Shown in pieces: positions 11,991 through 24,600 of a stretch of 64,000 bases of DNA (within the stretch, counting starts at the first letter, position 1; every line of letters begins with the position of its first letter). Made by a program: the position numbers and the translations under genes. The DNA lies in the NCBI GenBank assembly GCA_028671895.1, contig CM053802.1:36928201-36992200 (forward strand), in the 5' to 3' direction. The notes beneath the pieces were generated by a model. That model had not been told where the DNA came from, did not search any database, and saw only the letters and a list, made by a program, of their open reading frames with translations. This DNA comes from Oenanthe sinensis. Taxonomy: Eukaryota; Streptophyta; Magnoliopsida; Apiales; Apiaceae.

Positions 11991-14900
11991 GTGCTAGATA
12001 GTGGAGCATCAAGGCATATGACAGGAAACAAGTCCCTGCTTACAGAGTTGGTTATGAAGGCTGGTCCTTATGTTACCTTTGGAGATGACAACAAAGGAGT
12101 GACAAAGGGATATGGCAAACTGAAGACTGGTAATGTCATCATTGAAGATATTTCTTATGTTGAGGGATTGAAGCACAATCTGTTGAGTATCAGTCAATTT
12201 TGTGACAAAGGATATGAAATTGTCTTCAATAAGAAAGGTGTATCAATCACTCACATTAAAGAAGATTCATTAGTTTTAAGAGGAGTTCGAAAGGCAGATC
12301 TTTTCGTTGCTGATATGGATTCGGCAAACCAAAATGAAGTGACCTGTTTCTACAGCAAAGCTTCAGATGATGAAAGCTGGTTATGGCATAAAAAGCTATC
12401 TCACCTAAACTTCAAAACGATGAATGCTCTCGCAAGGCGAGAATTGGTGAAAGATCTACCTCAAATGGAGTTTGCTCCTAAAGGACTCTGTGAAGCTTGT
12501 GAAATGGGAAAGTCAAAGCGAGCATCGCATAAAAGTAAAGAAATTTCTAGTATCACTGAGCCTCTACAACTTCTACATATGGACTTATTTGGCCTAGTGA
12601 ATGTACTATCATTATCAAGGAAAAGATATGCGTTGGTAATCGTGGATGACTTCTCCAAGTATACAGGGTATTGTTCGTTATGACAAAAGACGAAGTACCT
12701 TTCCAAATCATTGATCATATCACTCAAATTGAGAATGTTTCAACACTCACTGTGAAGACGATTAGATAAGACAATGGCACGGAATTTAAGAATGCAATCT
12801 TTAATGATTTCTATGTTTCTAAAGGAATACGTCGTCAGTACTCAGCCCCGAGAACTCCACAGCAGAATGGAGTAGTTGAAAGGAAGAACAGAACATTAGT
12901 TGAAGCAGCAAGAACTCTGTTGTATGAATCAAAACTTTCTCTATACTTTTGAGCTGAAGTAGTGAGTACAGCATGTTACACTCAAAACAGAACCTTGATT
13001 ATAAAAGTTAAAGAAAAGACACCATGTGAACTAATGAATAACAGAAGACCAACAATCAAATACTTTCATGTCTTTGGAGCTAAATGCTACGTACTTATAG
13101 ACGATGAGAATTTAGGCAAGTTTGAAGCTAAAGCACGTGAAGGGATATTTGTGGGTTATTCTACAGATGTGGTGGCAGCTTATCGGGTATTCTTAGTGAA
13201 TGATCGGAAAGTGATTGAAAGCTACAATGTCAGATTCGACGATACTAAACTCCCATCAATTTCTAAAGATAATTGTGAACCTGAGTCCCTAATGTTTCAA
13301 AATCTAGACTTAGATGAAATTGAAGATGAACCTGAGTTGGTTGTTACTTCAAATATGCCAAGTGTTCGAGAAGAAATACCTGAGTCTAATGCAAGATCAG
13401 AAGAAACTTCTTCAGCACAGTCCGTCCACAACTCAGGGGGAGTAAATAGCAGCTCAAGGACAAGTGTTCAAGGCTCAAGACGAGATGACACTAGTTCTGT
13501 AGGAGCTGGCACTAACTCAGGGGGAGTTAGTGGAAATAACACAAGTAGTCAACACAACAATTCAGAAATTCAAGCTGAATCATCAAGACAATTTCCAAGA
13601 GAACGGGTATGGAGTAGAGACCATCCGTTTGAATTAATTATTGGTGATCCAGATGCTGGTGTGTCTACTAGAAGATCTGCAAGAGCTGACATAGCTAATA
13701 TTTGCTTATATTCTGGGTTCTTATCCAAGCTTGAACCTAAAGAAATAGAAGAAGCTCTTGGTGATGCTGATTGGGTAATTACAATACAAGAAGAGCTCAA
13801 TCAGTTTGAAAGGCAGAAAGTTTGGAAGCTGGTACCCCGACCGAAGAACAGATCAGTAATTGGAACTAAGTGGGTATTCAGAAATAAACTGGATGAAGAC
13901 GGACTTGTAACACGAAACAAGGCTCATTTGGTAGCGAAGGTTTATTCTCAAAAAGAAGGTATTGATTATGATGAGGACTACGCTCCAGTTGCAAGAATTG
14001 AGGCAGTCAGGATATTCTTGGCCTTTGCAGCACACAAGAACTTCAAGGTTTTTCAGATGGATGTGAAAAGTGCCTTCCTGAATGGAGAACTAGAAGAAGA
14101 AGTATTTATGGAACAACCACCTGGCTTTGTTGATCCAGAACTTGTAGATTTTGTGTACTTTCTCTTCAAAGCTGTCTATGGCCTCAAACAATCCCCAAGA
14201 CGATGGTATGAAACCCTATCCTTGTTCTTGATTGCAAGTGGTTTTACTAGGGGAGTAATTGATAAAACATTGTTCTATAAAAATGTAAAAGGTGATTTAA
14301 TACTTGTTCAAGTCTATGTGGACGATATTATTTTTGGGTCATCTAATGAACGCTTGTGCGAGAAATTTGCCAAGTTAACGCAGTATAAGTATGAGATGAA
14401 CATGATGGAAGAGCTGTCATTCTTCCTTGGATTACAGATCAGTCAGAGAAAAGAAGGAATCCTTATCTGTCAGTCCAAGTACATCAAAGATTTACTCAAA
14501 AAGTATAATCTAGAAGATGCATCAACAGCTAAAACTCCCATGGCAACAGCCACGAAGCTTGATGAAGACAAATCAGGTAAACCAGTTGACATCACAAGCT
14601 ATCGAGGTATGATTGGCTCACTCCTTTATTTAACTGCAAGTAGACCAGATATTATGTTCGCAACTTGTTTGTGTGCAAGGTTCCAAGTGGATCCTAGAGA
14701 ATCACATCTCATAGCCGTCAAACGAATCTTTAGGTATCTCAAGGGCATAACAAATCTAGGGATTTCGTACCCAAGAGATACAGGTTTTAATCTAATTGGT
14801 TATTCGGATTCAGACTATGCAGATTGCAGGATTGATAGAAAAAGCACATCTGGTGCATGTCAATTTCTTGGCAGAAGATTGGTGTCCTGGCAAAGTAAAA

Positions 14901-15250
14901 AACAACACACAGTATCTACTTCTATTGCTGAAGCTGAGTACATTGTTGATGGAAGCTGTGTAGCTCAAATACTGTGGATGAGGAACCAATTGAAAGATTA
15001 TGGCATGGAACACAAAAAGATTCCAATCATGTGTGACAACACAAGTGTCATTGCCATGACCAACAATCCTGTAGACCACTCGAGAACCAAGCATATAGAT
15101 ATCAGGTATCACTTCATTAGAGAGCATGTCGAGGAGGGGACTGTGGAGTTACATTTTGTACCTACAATGTAATAAATTGCAGATATATTCACTAAACCTC
15201 TTGATGAAGTCACATTCAATAGGTTGGTTGGTGAATTGGGGATGCTTAAC
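11991..15250 (+). pseudogene. pol: pol of element A (protease, integrase, RT, RNase H), broken
   Basis: The protease motif LDSGASRHMTG starts at about 11994, directly after TAG (11988-11990), probably a former Trp codon. The GAG-pre-integrase part has the H-x-C-C zinc region (about 12385-12500: WLWHKKLSHLN ... CEACEMGK). The integrase first Asp is in LLHMDLFG. A frameshift near 12670 ends that ORF; the DNGTEF and NGVVERKNRT parts follow, with stops at about 12766 and 12951. RT (ORF 12962-15172) has WVFRNKLDEDG, QMDVKSAFLNG and the YVDD catalytic box at 14315-14326. RNase H has the SDSDYA and EAEY motifs. Two adjacent TAA codons (15170-15175), probably from Gln codons, cut the last ~25 residues. 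Domain order INT-RT-RH is Ty1/copia. Confidence 0.92.
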
Positions 15251-16281
15251 ACAAGTTAGTGATTTCTCTTATCTGTAAAAGTCCAGTTTTAATCATGTTC
15301 ATATGTTTTTAGTCTTGAAAATTGCCTATTTTTATTATGCTTAGTTGAAAACATATGCAAATAATCTCTACAATTTCTCAAAATATCACTTCTGCATGCT
15401 AATTAATCATTATGGACTTAGACTTTAAAATGGTTAATTAATGAGTATTTTAGGATGCATGTTGTGTTATTTTACATAAATTCATTGTGTTTTATAAGTA
15501 ATTATTGGAAATCTTTGAATTTATGTTGGTTATATTGCATGATCATAGGGGGAGTTAAATTCACATTACTCTAAAATTTGCATGATTTTTAGATGAATTT
15601 ACCTGTATTCTTCATGTAATTTTTATTGAATTAGAGGCCTTAGAATTGTCAATGAATGTTTTTAATTATTTACTTTGTTAAAAATCCTTGATTTGATATC
15701 TATATTAATTTGGCAAAATTAATTGTTGTTTTTATTGTAAAAATTGCTAAAATATTATAACTATCTTCCAAATCAAAAATTTTGAAAATTCTAAGTCTGG
15801 GAAGAATATTCGAGATAAGGTCTATCTCGAAATTCGACTTGATGTTCGACTTAGGTTCTATCTCGAACATTATCTCGAAATTCGACTTGATGTTCGACTT
15901 AGGTCCTATCTCGAACATTATCTCGAAATTTGACTTGATGTTTGACTTAGGTTCTATCTCGAACATTATCTCGAAATTCGACTTGATATTCGACTTAGGT
16001 CCTATCTCGAACATTATCTCGAAATTCGACTTAATGTTTGAGATAGAGTTCCCAGGATTGTACTTGGAATTTTATTGAGTTTTTAGGGGATTTTTCGTTC
16101 CCTGGTGGGTTTTTAATGCTGTTTTAATTGATTAAGTGATTATTTGTTCGAGTTAGTGTCATCTCGAACTGTATCTCGAATATTCAACTTGATGTTCGAG
16201 ATAGTCTCTATCTCGAACCTCATCTCGAATTTCGACTTAAATGTTCGAGATAGTGTTCGACTTAATGTTCCCCAGTGCGTA
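15251..16281 (+). other. Post-pol spacer of A up to the D insertion
   Basis: Non-coding apart from a repeat-driven reading. A polypurine-like TAGGGGGAGTT at about 15546 resembles an additional internal tract. The right half (15800-16275) is filled with TTCGACTT and ATCTCGAA words. GCGTA at 16277-16281 is the target duplication of D. Confidence 0.75.
15823..16045 (+). repeat. 48-bp tandem repeat in the A spacer
   Basis: About 4.5 copies of a 48-bp unit beginning TCTCGAAATTCGACTTGATG. Copies differ by a few transitions. As 48 is a multiple of three, an open reading with a 16-residue repeat results (15782-16078), but there is no sign this is a gene. The unit is built from the A-family motifs. 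Confidence 0.9.
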
Positions 16282-18137
16282 TGTTAGGTCCCGAAGTATC
16301 GTAGAAGGGGGGGTTGAATACGATACTCACTGAATTTAAAAAATTATTTCGAATCTTTTGCGGATAAATAATTTAGAGTTCGGTTAGTGAGTTCGAATTC
16401 ATGAAGTGAATAGTGTTTAGGAGGCTGCCTTACTAATTTTCTGTATTTATGAATAAACATTAAAGTTCTAGAAAATTAGCAAGTAAATTATGGAGACAAG
16501 TTTCGGGGAATATATCTTTCGTATATAAACCCTGAGGTTGCTACACCCAGTTAAAAATATAACTGGCTTCCAAAGAACAGATTAGTTCTTTGCTTCTACA
16601 AAGAGATATGACTGATTCCTATTACAATGAATAGATCTGTGAATGAACAAAAAAGAAATCAATCTAACAGAGAGTGTTTTATAATAGCCCTATATTTTTA
16701 CAACATAATGAACCGGCTAAATTATAAAACTCCGGTGAAGAAGGTATGTGTATAGCTTTGTGTCTCTTCTTCTCCGGCTTCTGTCTCTCTCTGTATCTCT
16801 TTGTTTCTGTGTGTATATTTTCACACACACCCCAAATGAATTAAATTCATTTGTTTATATAGTGTAGGCTTTTCAATAATTTAACTGCTGTTGTGAGTGT
16901 CGAATTCTTCTCCCCCTGTATGTTGACTGAGTTGACTTTGAGAATCCCTTGAATAAATTCTAGGTGTCGAATTTTGCTTCCTTGTATTTTACCTTAGAAA
17001 ATTATCCTGTGTGTCGAATTCTTAAACCACATGTAATTGCCTTAGTCACAAATAGGTGGGTGTCGAATTCTAGGTTCATGTGCAGCTAGGTGTCGATTTT
17101 CCCTTCAATGTACTTGCCTTAGAATATAAATTCTATGTGTCGAATTCTACTCCTTGTATAATCTAGGTGTCGAATTCTTCACCATGTACAATCCTTAGAA
17201 GTTTAAATTCTATGTGTCGAATACCTCTCACATGAACATGCCTTGGAATACAAAAGCTATGTGTCGAATTCTTTTAGCAGTATATGCCTTAGAATTCTAA
17301 TCAACATATTCAGCTAGGTGTCGATATTGAATTTGACATTGCATAGTAACATATTCACGTGTTGACACTTTGGTGGTTAAATGGTCAAACTACCATTTAG
17401 TCACCAAAGTTTGGCACTTCTTCATTTTGGTTACTTGCGGTTTGGTCACTTGCGGTTTGGCTGTTTAGCTATTCGGCTGTTTGACTATTGAGCTGTTCAG
17501 CTGTTTTTCTTTGAACCCTTGAACCTTTACAAGCGCTTCAATCCTCGACCCTTTTCTTCCATTTCCTTCACTCCACACACTTAGTCAATGCTCTACTTCA
17601 TAGATGTAATTACCATTATCTTTCGTGTTGACGTTTAGTGCACTGGTCTGGTTCACAAACGACTAACACCGATCCTGATCTTCACATCTCATTTAATTCA
17701 AATGACAAGAGTGCTGCAGTTCTTTCTTGCTTCGAACACTGACTGTCAATAAACATAGTACTTTCACTGGAATCTTTTCTGGTACTTAGACATACCATGT
17801 CTTCAATTCTTCTAGATTCCTATGCTTCGAACACTGTCTATCTTCAATCAATGCTGGTACACTGAAATCTTCTAGTGGCACTTTTATACTGAATCTTTAA
17901 CACTTCTGAACCCTGAAAGTCTTTACACATTATTCTTCACTGAGGCATGAACATATTAATGTACTTCTTTCAGTGACCTGTAGTAGACTTCAAAACTTCT
18001 TCTAATGTCTTGATTCACTGTATTTGCCTTGTCTTCATTTCTTCCTGATTTCTGTGTAGGCGTAGTATTATTTACTTGTCCTGTTCTAGTGTTGAGTTAT
18101 CATGATTACTATTCATACAGCTTCGTAATCTCCAACA
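16282..18137 (-). repeat. 3' LTR of D (left copy)
   Basis: On the plus strand it reads TGTTAGGTCCCG ... CTCCAACA; on its own strand it opens TGTTGGAGATTACG. The TATA box (TATATAAA on the minus strand) is at 16855-16862. The GTGTCGAATTC array is at 16895-17330 and the cross-family block at 17625-17670. Confidence 0.93.
16895..17330 (-). repeat. GTGTCGAATTC motif array in the D LTR
   Basis: Ten copies of GTGTCGAATTC or one-base variants (plus-strand reading) in about 430 bp, irregularly spaced, each often followed by CTT or CTA. The right LTR has the same array at about 28442-28870. Related GTGTCGAT words occur in the D leader (27066-27270). Confidence 0.9.
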
Positions 18138-18151
18138 ATCTCCCCCTATTT
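18138..18151 (-). other. Polypurine tract of D
   Basis: Plus strand ATCTCCCCCTATTT, that is AAATAGGGGGAGAT on the element strand, directly at the LTR edge. Confidence 0.9.
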
Positions 18152-21100
18152 GATTGTTAAACTTAGCAAACAAATCTCATAGAGAGGATAACTCAACTAA
18201 CAACTAGAAAATGTAATCGTCCGAGACTTGTAAATAATGCTACTGGTTTTTCTGGATTAAATACTGCATTTCCAGAATTCCTGTGTAACTGAAATGAATG
18301 ATGTTTGTTCCTCTGACGATGAACTGATATTCAAGTTGTATCATCTTCATTTCTGTCTGTTTGAGCTTTCTCTGCTTCAAAATCCTTCATAGTTTGAACT
18401 TAAAGAACTTATCATGAACAGAGCTTCATAAGAATCAATATTCCTGGGTACGTCTTCAATAGAATACTGAACATAGCTCAAATGATGTTCTCCCCCTACG
18501 AATGTGATTCTCCTTCTTATTCTTCTTCTCCCTTTAGAAAATCAATGGAATAGTCATTTCTGTTCTTCCAAGTATAGAATACAGCTTCTTGATTCTCCCA
18601 TATATCTGTTGTTTCCCCTCAGGATCAGAAGATAAGATTTTCTTCTTCTTGTCTAAAATCTCCCCTAAGGCTATTAACTTCTCCTAAGGATACGAACCCC
18701 TTTTCCTAAGGATCTAAAAGGATCTCCAGGATTGATCTTCCAGGATCCAGGAACTTACCTTAAGAGTCCAGGATACGAACCCCTTTAGGAGATTAACTCT
18801 TAACTCTTCCGAAGGATACGAAGATAAGACTTATTAACTTCACCTTTTTCTCCCTATAAATTCTCCCCCTTAGTTGAGGAATCCTCCAATGGCCCACTTT
18901 TAAAGATAGCACTAAATTGATAGGTCCACTTTTGAATGGTTTGTCTTCCAAAGAAGGTTCTCGTCTGACGTTGATCGGAAAAAAAAATATAGTAACTTTT
19001 CTTTCAGAAGTAGCAAGTAGCAAGGGTAAGTGTTTGGCTTGTGGTTTCCTCACTTCTACTACGTTCTGTTGGTGTTTACACTTAAGTGTCGAGCACTTAG
19101 AAGTGTTTCACTCTTTCTCTCCCTATCTCTCACTCAAGTGTTTCTCTCCCTCACTTTCACTCAAGTGTTTCTCTCTCTCACTTTCACTCTGCATTCCAAA
19201 TATAGCTTTCTGTACCTGCAAGTGAAATCCGTCAATTCATCACTATTCTCATCACCTGATTCATCAATATGAACTGAATCACTATCAAGTGGAGAATTGC
19301 CTCATTGAGGTGTTCTTGATCTATCATGCATAAGCACTGTCTCAACACCAGACTCAATAGCAATTGCTAAATCACTGTCTAGTGGAGCCTCACCTCTTTG
19401 AGATGGGTTATCCCAAGATTTTAAAATCTGTTAGGGAATCCTGCCTTGTTCTATCAAGGAGTTGCCTCGCACCTTATCCGTAAACGGGAGGTGGACATTC
19501 CTTTTCAGGATCTGGAAATGTTCCTTCCAGGAGGGGCGACGTAGTAGACAATGTAATGTATGGCAATTTAGAGTCTACGTTTCCCTCGTAACCCAATGAC
19601 GGGTGTTTTGTTAACATGCCTATACCTCACACTGTGCACGCCTTGCAATGTGTCCAATTGTTAGGTCCCTAGTATAACTGTTAGGATTGTTAGGTCCCAA
19701 AAACTATATAAGGTTCCTAGTATATATCTGTTTAGGCTTACCATCAGCGTGAGTGCCGGTGGTGTGCTTGACTCATTACAAGATGCTCTGGCTGACGAGC
19801 GAATTTCAATGAACTCATCCTGTTGAGAGAATGATTCCAGAGACAGTTTTATTGCCTTTTCAGCTCTGCATCCTTTTGAGAAGATACAGATGAGCTTACA
19901 GTTACCTCAGTTATATACTTCTTTACTTCGCTGGAGGTAGAGCTGTGGGTGCACTTCCGACTTCATCCTTATTTGCTGCATCAAGTGCAGTTTCTCCCTT
20001 ATCAACCTCTAACTAACATGTGTGCCTTATAACTCCAGGGGTTAATATATGGAAGTGGATGAATCAGTGTTTGGTATTAAGGCCTGGGTAAGAGATTGAT
20101 GGGTTTTCAACCTCCTGGCCAGCTTCTGTAGCCACTGGGGGCTAAACGGATAAAATCATTTAAAGAAGATAAAAAGATAATCACTTTAACATTCCAAAAC
20201 ATATTTTTCATCTCAAGACGAAAGAAAAATATAAGAAGGAATGGTAATGGATTGCATTAGAGCACTTTTAGTAAAAGAGTTTTGTCGGTTCTAAAGATTT
20301 ATCATTTAAGAGCATGACATCAATAGAAATTTTCTTAAGATACTTATCCCATAATAAAACGCGGGAGTATCAGAGAAAAAGTTTCTATCTCTTATGAATT
20401 TCTTATAAGGCAAACTTCCCATAATAAAACGCGGGAATTTATACCAAAGAAGAAATTCAACTCTCTTACCAAATTCTATCTCAATAAAATGACTCTTTTC
20501 CATTAAACCTAAGCACTGTATGTTTTGAAAACAATTTTGCAAAACATCCTTATCAGATAGAAGACAATGATTTTCCGACTCATAATGCAATTATGATTTA
20601 CATCATTTTCGTCTGCCTGATAACATCCCCGACTTAAAATACAAACATGACAATTGGGGTTAGGATGAATGCTTAACATAACAGTACTAGGCCTTCAAAG
20701 CAACAATCACTGTTTTGGTACTATGAATCAATGTGAAACATACATTGAAACAAGTGTTTGAAAACAAATCATTTTACAAGTGATTGGTACCTCGAAGTTA
20801 AAACACATTTTCAAAAGAGAGAAAAAGCTTTTTAAAGATTAAAACATTTAAAACTAGCTTTTTGAGAGAGGATAAACTTTCGAGAGAAAAGAAAGATTAT
20901 CCTGAAGAAAAGTTTTTCAAAAGAGAAGTTTTGAAAAAGAATTCTTAAGTTTTCTTATAACTAAAACTGATAGAGCAATGAATGTATCTTTGAATAAAGC
21001 ATTTTGAAAAAGAAATAGACAAAAATTTCTTTTAAATACATTCAAGATCGTAATCCAGTTAAAGAAAGAAAACTAAATATATTGATACCAATTGTTGCTA

Positions 21101-22440
21101 AAAATAAAAACTAAGTAAATCCATTAGTATCAATATATCACAATTATTTTGTAATAAAATATTATTCAATTATCACAAAGTAATAAAAGAGAATATTTAT
21201 ACTACGAATAATTATGCTTCTTATTTATTTTAATTTATTTAAATCATGGAACAGATATTCCATTGTATTGTTTTATATCTTCGTGATTTAAATAAATCAA
21301 AATAAATTAAATACTTATGCTGTACTAAGCAATTGTCAATCACATGCATTTATATAAACTATACATGACAATTATTCAGTAGAACAATAAGCATATCACA
21401 GTTAATTGCACGAAAATATTAACAAAATATCATTTCGAGATATTTATCAATAAATTCAAAATGCAAGAAACTATGCTTCTGTTATTTTATCAAATTAAAA
21501 TTATGAAACTAATAAACATTGAATTGCTTCAATCCATAATTTTGATAAGATAAAATAAATTCCCTAATCACTAAAATATTCATTGAATTGAATATTAGCA
21601 TTTAACTTCCTACGCCATATCTAATAATTGTTACTTTGCACATTGTAAGCGTACTCATAACAATTACTAATTGATATACGTAAGCTCGAGGTAATAGTTG
21701 AAAAGAAATTCACAAGTCCTTTATATAGGGAAAAGATGATACTTGTGATTCTTTTTACAACCCCTCGCAAACAAACTTATTTTTAGAAATATTTTCTAAG
21801 TATATAAAATATTGAGCATTTTATACACATAACTTAGAAAATACTTCACCTTCTAATATTAGTGAGTTTTAAAATATGCATTAATTATTTAGAACAGAAA
21901 TTCTAAATACCATCACTAATATCAAAAGTATCACAATTATTTGTAATAAAATATTTAAGAATATCAGAGTAAAATATCAAAGCAATTAAGCAAGATACCA
22001 TTGACTAATACTCATCAAATATTTAAAACATACAAATAATTATGCTTCTAACTCATGCTAAATAATTTAACTACCACTTATGCATATAACAATGTAAGCA
22101 TGATAATTAAACTAATAGCAAAAAAAATATGAGGTACTGGATTTCAAATAAATTCACAAGTCCTTTGGATCGGGAAAAAGTAATACTTGTGAACTCATTT
22201 GAGAATTCCTTGCAGATGGGATTTTCAATAAATATGCATATAAATAATATCCCCAAGTTTACTAACCAACTTAGATAAAATAAATTCATCAAGTTATTTA
22301 GTAAAACTCTGCAAGTTATTCGACTAGGGACAACTCTCAAAAGAAACGATACCTGGTGTCCATGAACTTGTTCCTTCAGTGGTGGAGAGATCAACAGTGT
22401 TGCTGGAAATTGACAGCTTCTAGGAATGACTTCCCTGTCT
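18152..22440 (-). other. D interior, 3' half: no intact gene, shared with F
   Basis: No credible ORF. Its reverse complement aligns with F positions about 600-2050 (for example CATTCTCTCAACAGGATGAG near 19825 against F at 1411; ATTGAAGCAATTCA at 21522 against F at 823). In F this lies between pol and the 3' LTR, so here it is the former extra-ORF region. Dispersed CAAGTGTTTCTCTC repeats lie at 19080-19200. Confidence 0.7.
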
Positions 22441-22944
22441 TTCTTACAACCTGCATTATCTATATCTATATAGCCAATTAGGTTAAACCTATTATCTTAA
22501 GGGTCCCAGATTTCAAGAATTGGTGATCCCCTAAGATATCTAACAATTCAAAACTTAGCTATAAGATAAGATTCTCTAGATTCCACTTGGAAACTTGCAC
22601 ATAGGCATATCGAGAATTAAGGTATACTTGCACATTTATGACATTGTGTGTGCCTAGCATTTCTAGAGAGATATGTATAACAACTCAAACGTTAAATCAC
22701 TTTTAAGTAATTAATAGTTAGAGAGTCATACCATGTCCTTGACGTTTTGCTTGAATCCTTACCTCCGTCATAGAAAAGCTTGCGAAGAGAATGATATACA
22801 AATTGTAATGGATCTGCACCTTCATCTTCTAGCTCACCATTCAGGAGTGCACTTGTTCACATTCATCTGATAGATCTTCATGCTTGAATGCTCCACATGT
22901 GCTAGGTCCTAATCGTTGAGTCCCTGAAAATTGTTAGGTCCCCA

Positions 22945-24600
22945 TTGATGAGTCCCAAAGGATCAAGTTTCGTCACTGGTGCTTTCTGCTTGATCTTGAA
23001 AGTCCCGAAGATTCTGTTTCCATCATCGTCGATACCTTCTGCTTTAAAGTACTGTAGCAACCAGTTTGGCTTTGCCCCTCATAACAATGCCAATAGTCAT
23101 CCAGTTTCTGAGAACCCTTACTATACCAAATTCAGCTTCGACTTTAGTGGTCTGGGTTTCAGCTTCAGGTTTCTACCTTCGAACTGATTGAGATCATTTT
23201 GCATAGCAATCACTCAATCTGGATCAATCTGTGCATCTTCAGTATTCTTTGGGATACCAATTGATGGGTGATACCAATTGTAAGTTGACAATTTTTCTTT
23301 CCCAACTTGGTCCCGAAAAATATATGATCATTTCGATTAGCACTTCTAGCCTTTACACAAGAATCCGGATCACTAAGAACGAGACTCTAGGATAGAATTT
23401 GACTTCAAACCTTTTGTCTTGGCAGAAATGTTCTTAATGAAATCCTTTGATCTTCATTGTTGAACATGACTAGTAGATCCTTCTTTCATTTGCTCCCCTG
23501 AGTTGCTACTAAAGATTGATTCCTTCTGCAACCTCAGCTTCTACATCAGTATCTGAATTTGTCAACGATTCAGAATAGTCGTTCACTTGAATGCCTGGGA
23601 GCTTGGTGTAGTTGGTCGTCACATTCAGACTTTTAATCACTTATGAGTAGCCGAGGAGAATTGTTCCATGAGCCTTAACTTCTTGTCAAGATACTCAAAT
23701 AGATTTTCATTAAAAATCAATTCCCTCCAAACACACGAAATAGCTTCAGTGTTTGCTTCTGGTTGGCCATTAACTCAAATGATATCTTTTCACGATCTTG
23801 TTGAATAAAGTAGCATGTTGTGTTAATTGCTTCAGCTTCAAAGTACCTTTCTCAGTACAGACTTCATTTAGAACTTCACTCGCGAAATGTAGTTCCAATA
23901 TCTGACTTCAAAGTTCTCACAGCTTACCAATTGTTTCCAACTTGATCTTCCTTATTAGATCAATCACCATTTATGACATTTTGTCTGTTGAATGCTTGAA
24001 CGTCACCAATTCGTAATTAGGATTATCAATTTCAATCACCACTAAGCATATGACTTTCCTTCAGTGTGATGTTTTCATTGACTTCCCTATGTGACATACT
24101 TCAAAATATCCTTCTTGAAAGAATTCCATATGAAGCAGTCCTCTCACCAATTTCATCTTTATCAAAGAATCCATTGCCTTGTAGACCGACAAGTGTGAGA
24201 GCTTCCTTTGCCATAGCTAACTCTTCATTGATGAAGCTTTACTAAAAAGTTCACTTCACCTTTGCATCCAAATCCCATGTCAGCTACGAACAAATTTCTC
24301 ACTCAGATTAGAGTAAGCTTCCAACCTTCTTGCTTGAGATCAAACACCTTTCCAGAAAACCCTTGACGAAGAATTCCCTAGTGCTCTTTAAAGTGCTTAA
24401 CTCCTTTCAACAAGAAAGATGCTTCCATTGATGACAGTTCTTAAATCATGGTAGCCATATCCCTTGTACATCCTTTGCTGTCATCTCCAAAGGTTACCAT
24501 TGGGGAGGCTTTCTCAACCAATTGTGATAGTAGAGCTTTAATCTTAATCATATGCCTCGAACAATAAATGTCACGAAGTCACATAACTTTTAACTTTTAT
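22945..24600 (-). pseudogene. pol: Fossil pol of element D
   Basis: Read on the minus strand from right to left. A protease-end segment encoding MVTFGDDSKG lies near 24490-24515, corresponding to VTFGDDNKG in A. Integrase traces lie near 23760-23930 (remnants of the DNGTEF area and of the ELM segment). The RT start lies near 23185-23230, reading IAMQNDLNQFE, then QxGIDDD and APV at about 22960-23050. Between them are many stops and frameshifts, and the rest of RT and RNase H is not recognisable. This is far more decayed than pol of A although the D LTRs are much younger. Confidence 0.75.

Noticed and set aside
15782..16078. Repeat protein gene with a 16-residue unit
   Set aside because: The frame is open only because the 48-bp unit is divisible by three and lacks stops; the other strand is open too. 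It lies in the non-coding spacer of A.
16895..17330. CRISPR-like array from regularly recurring GTGTCGAATTC
   Set aside because: Repeats are short, spacing is irregular, and the locus is a plant LTR.
18793..19272. Several overlapping ORFs in the D interior
   Set aside because: Low-complexity CTCTC/CACTTTCAC repeats, no domain, and homologous DNA in F has no matching frame.
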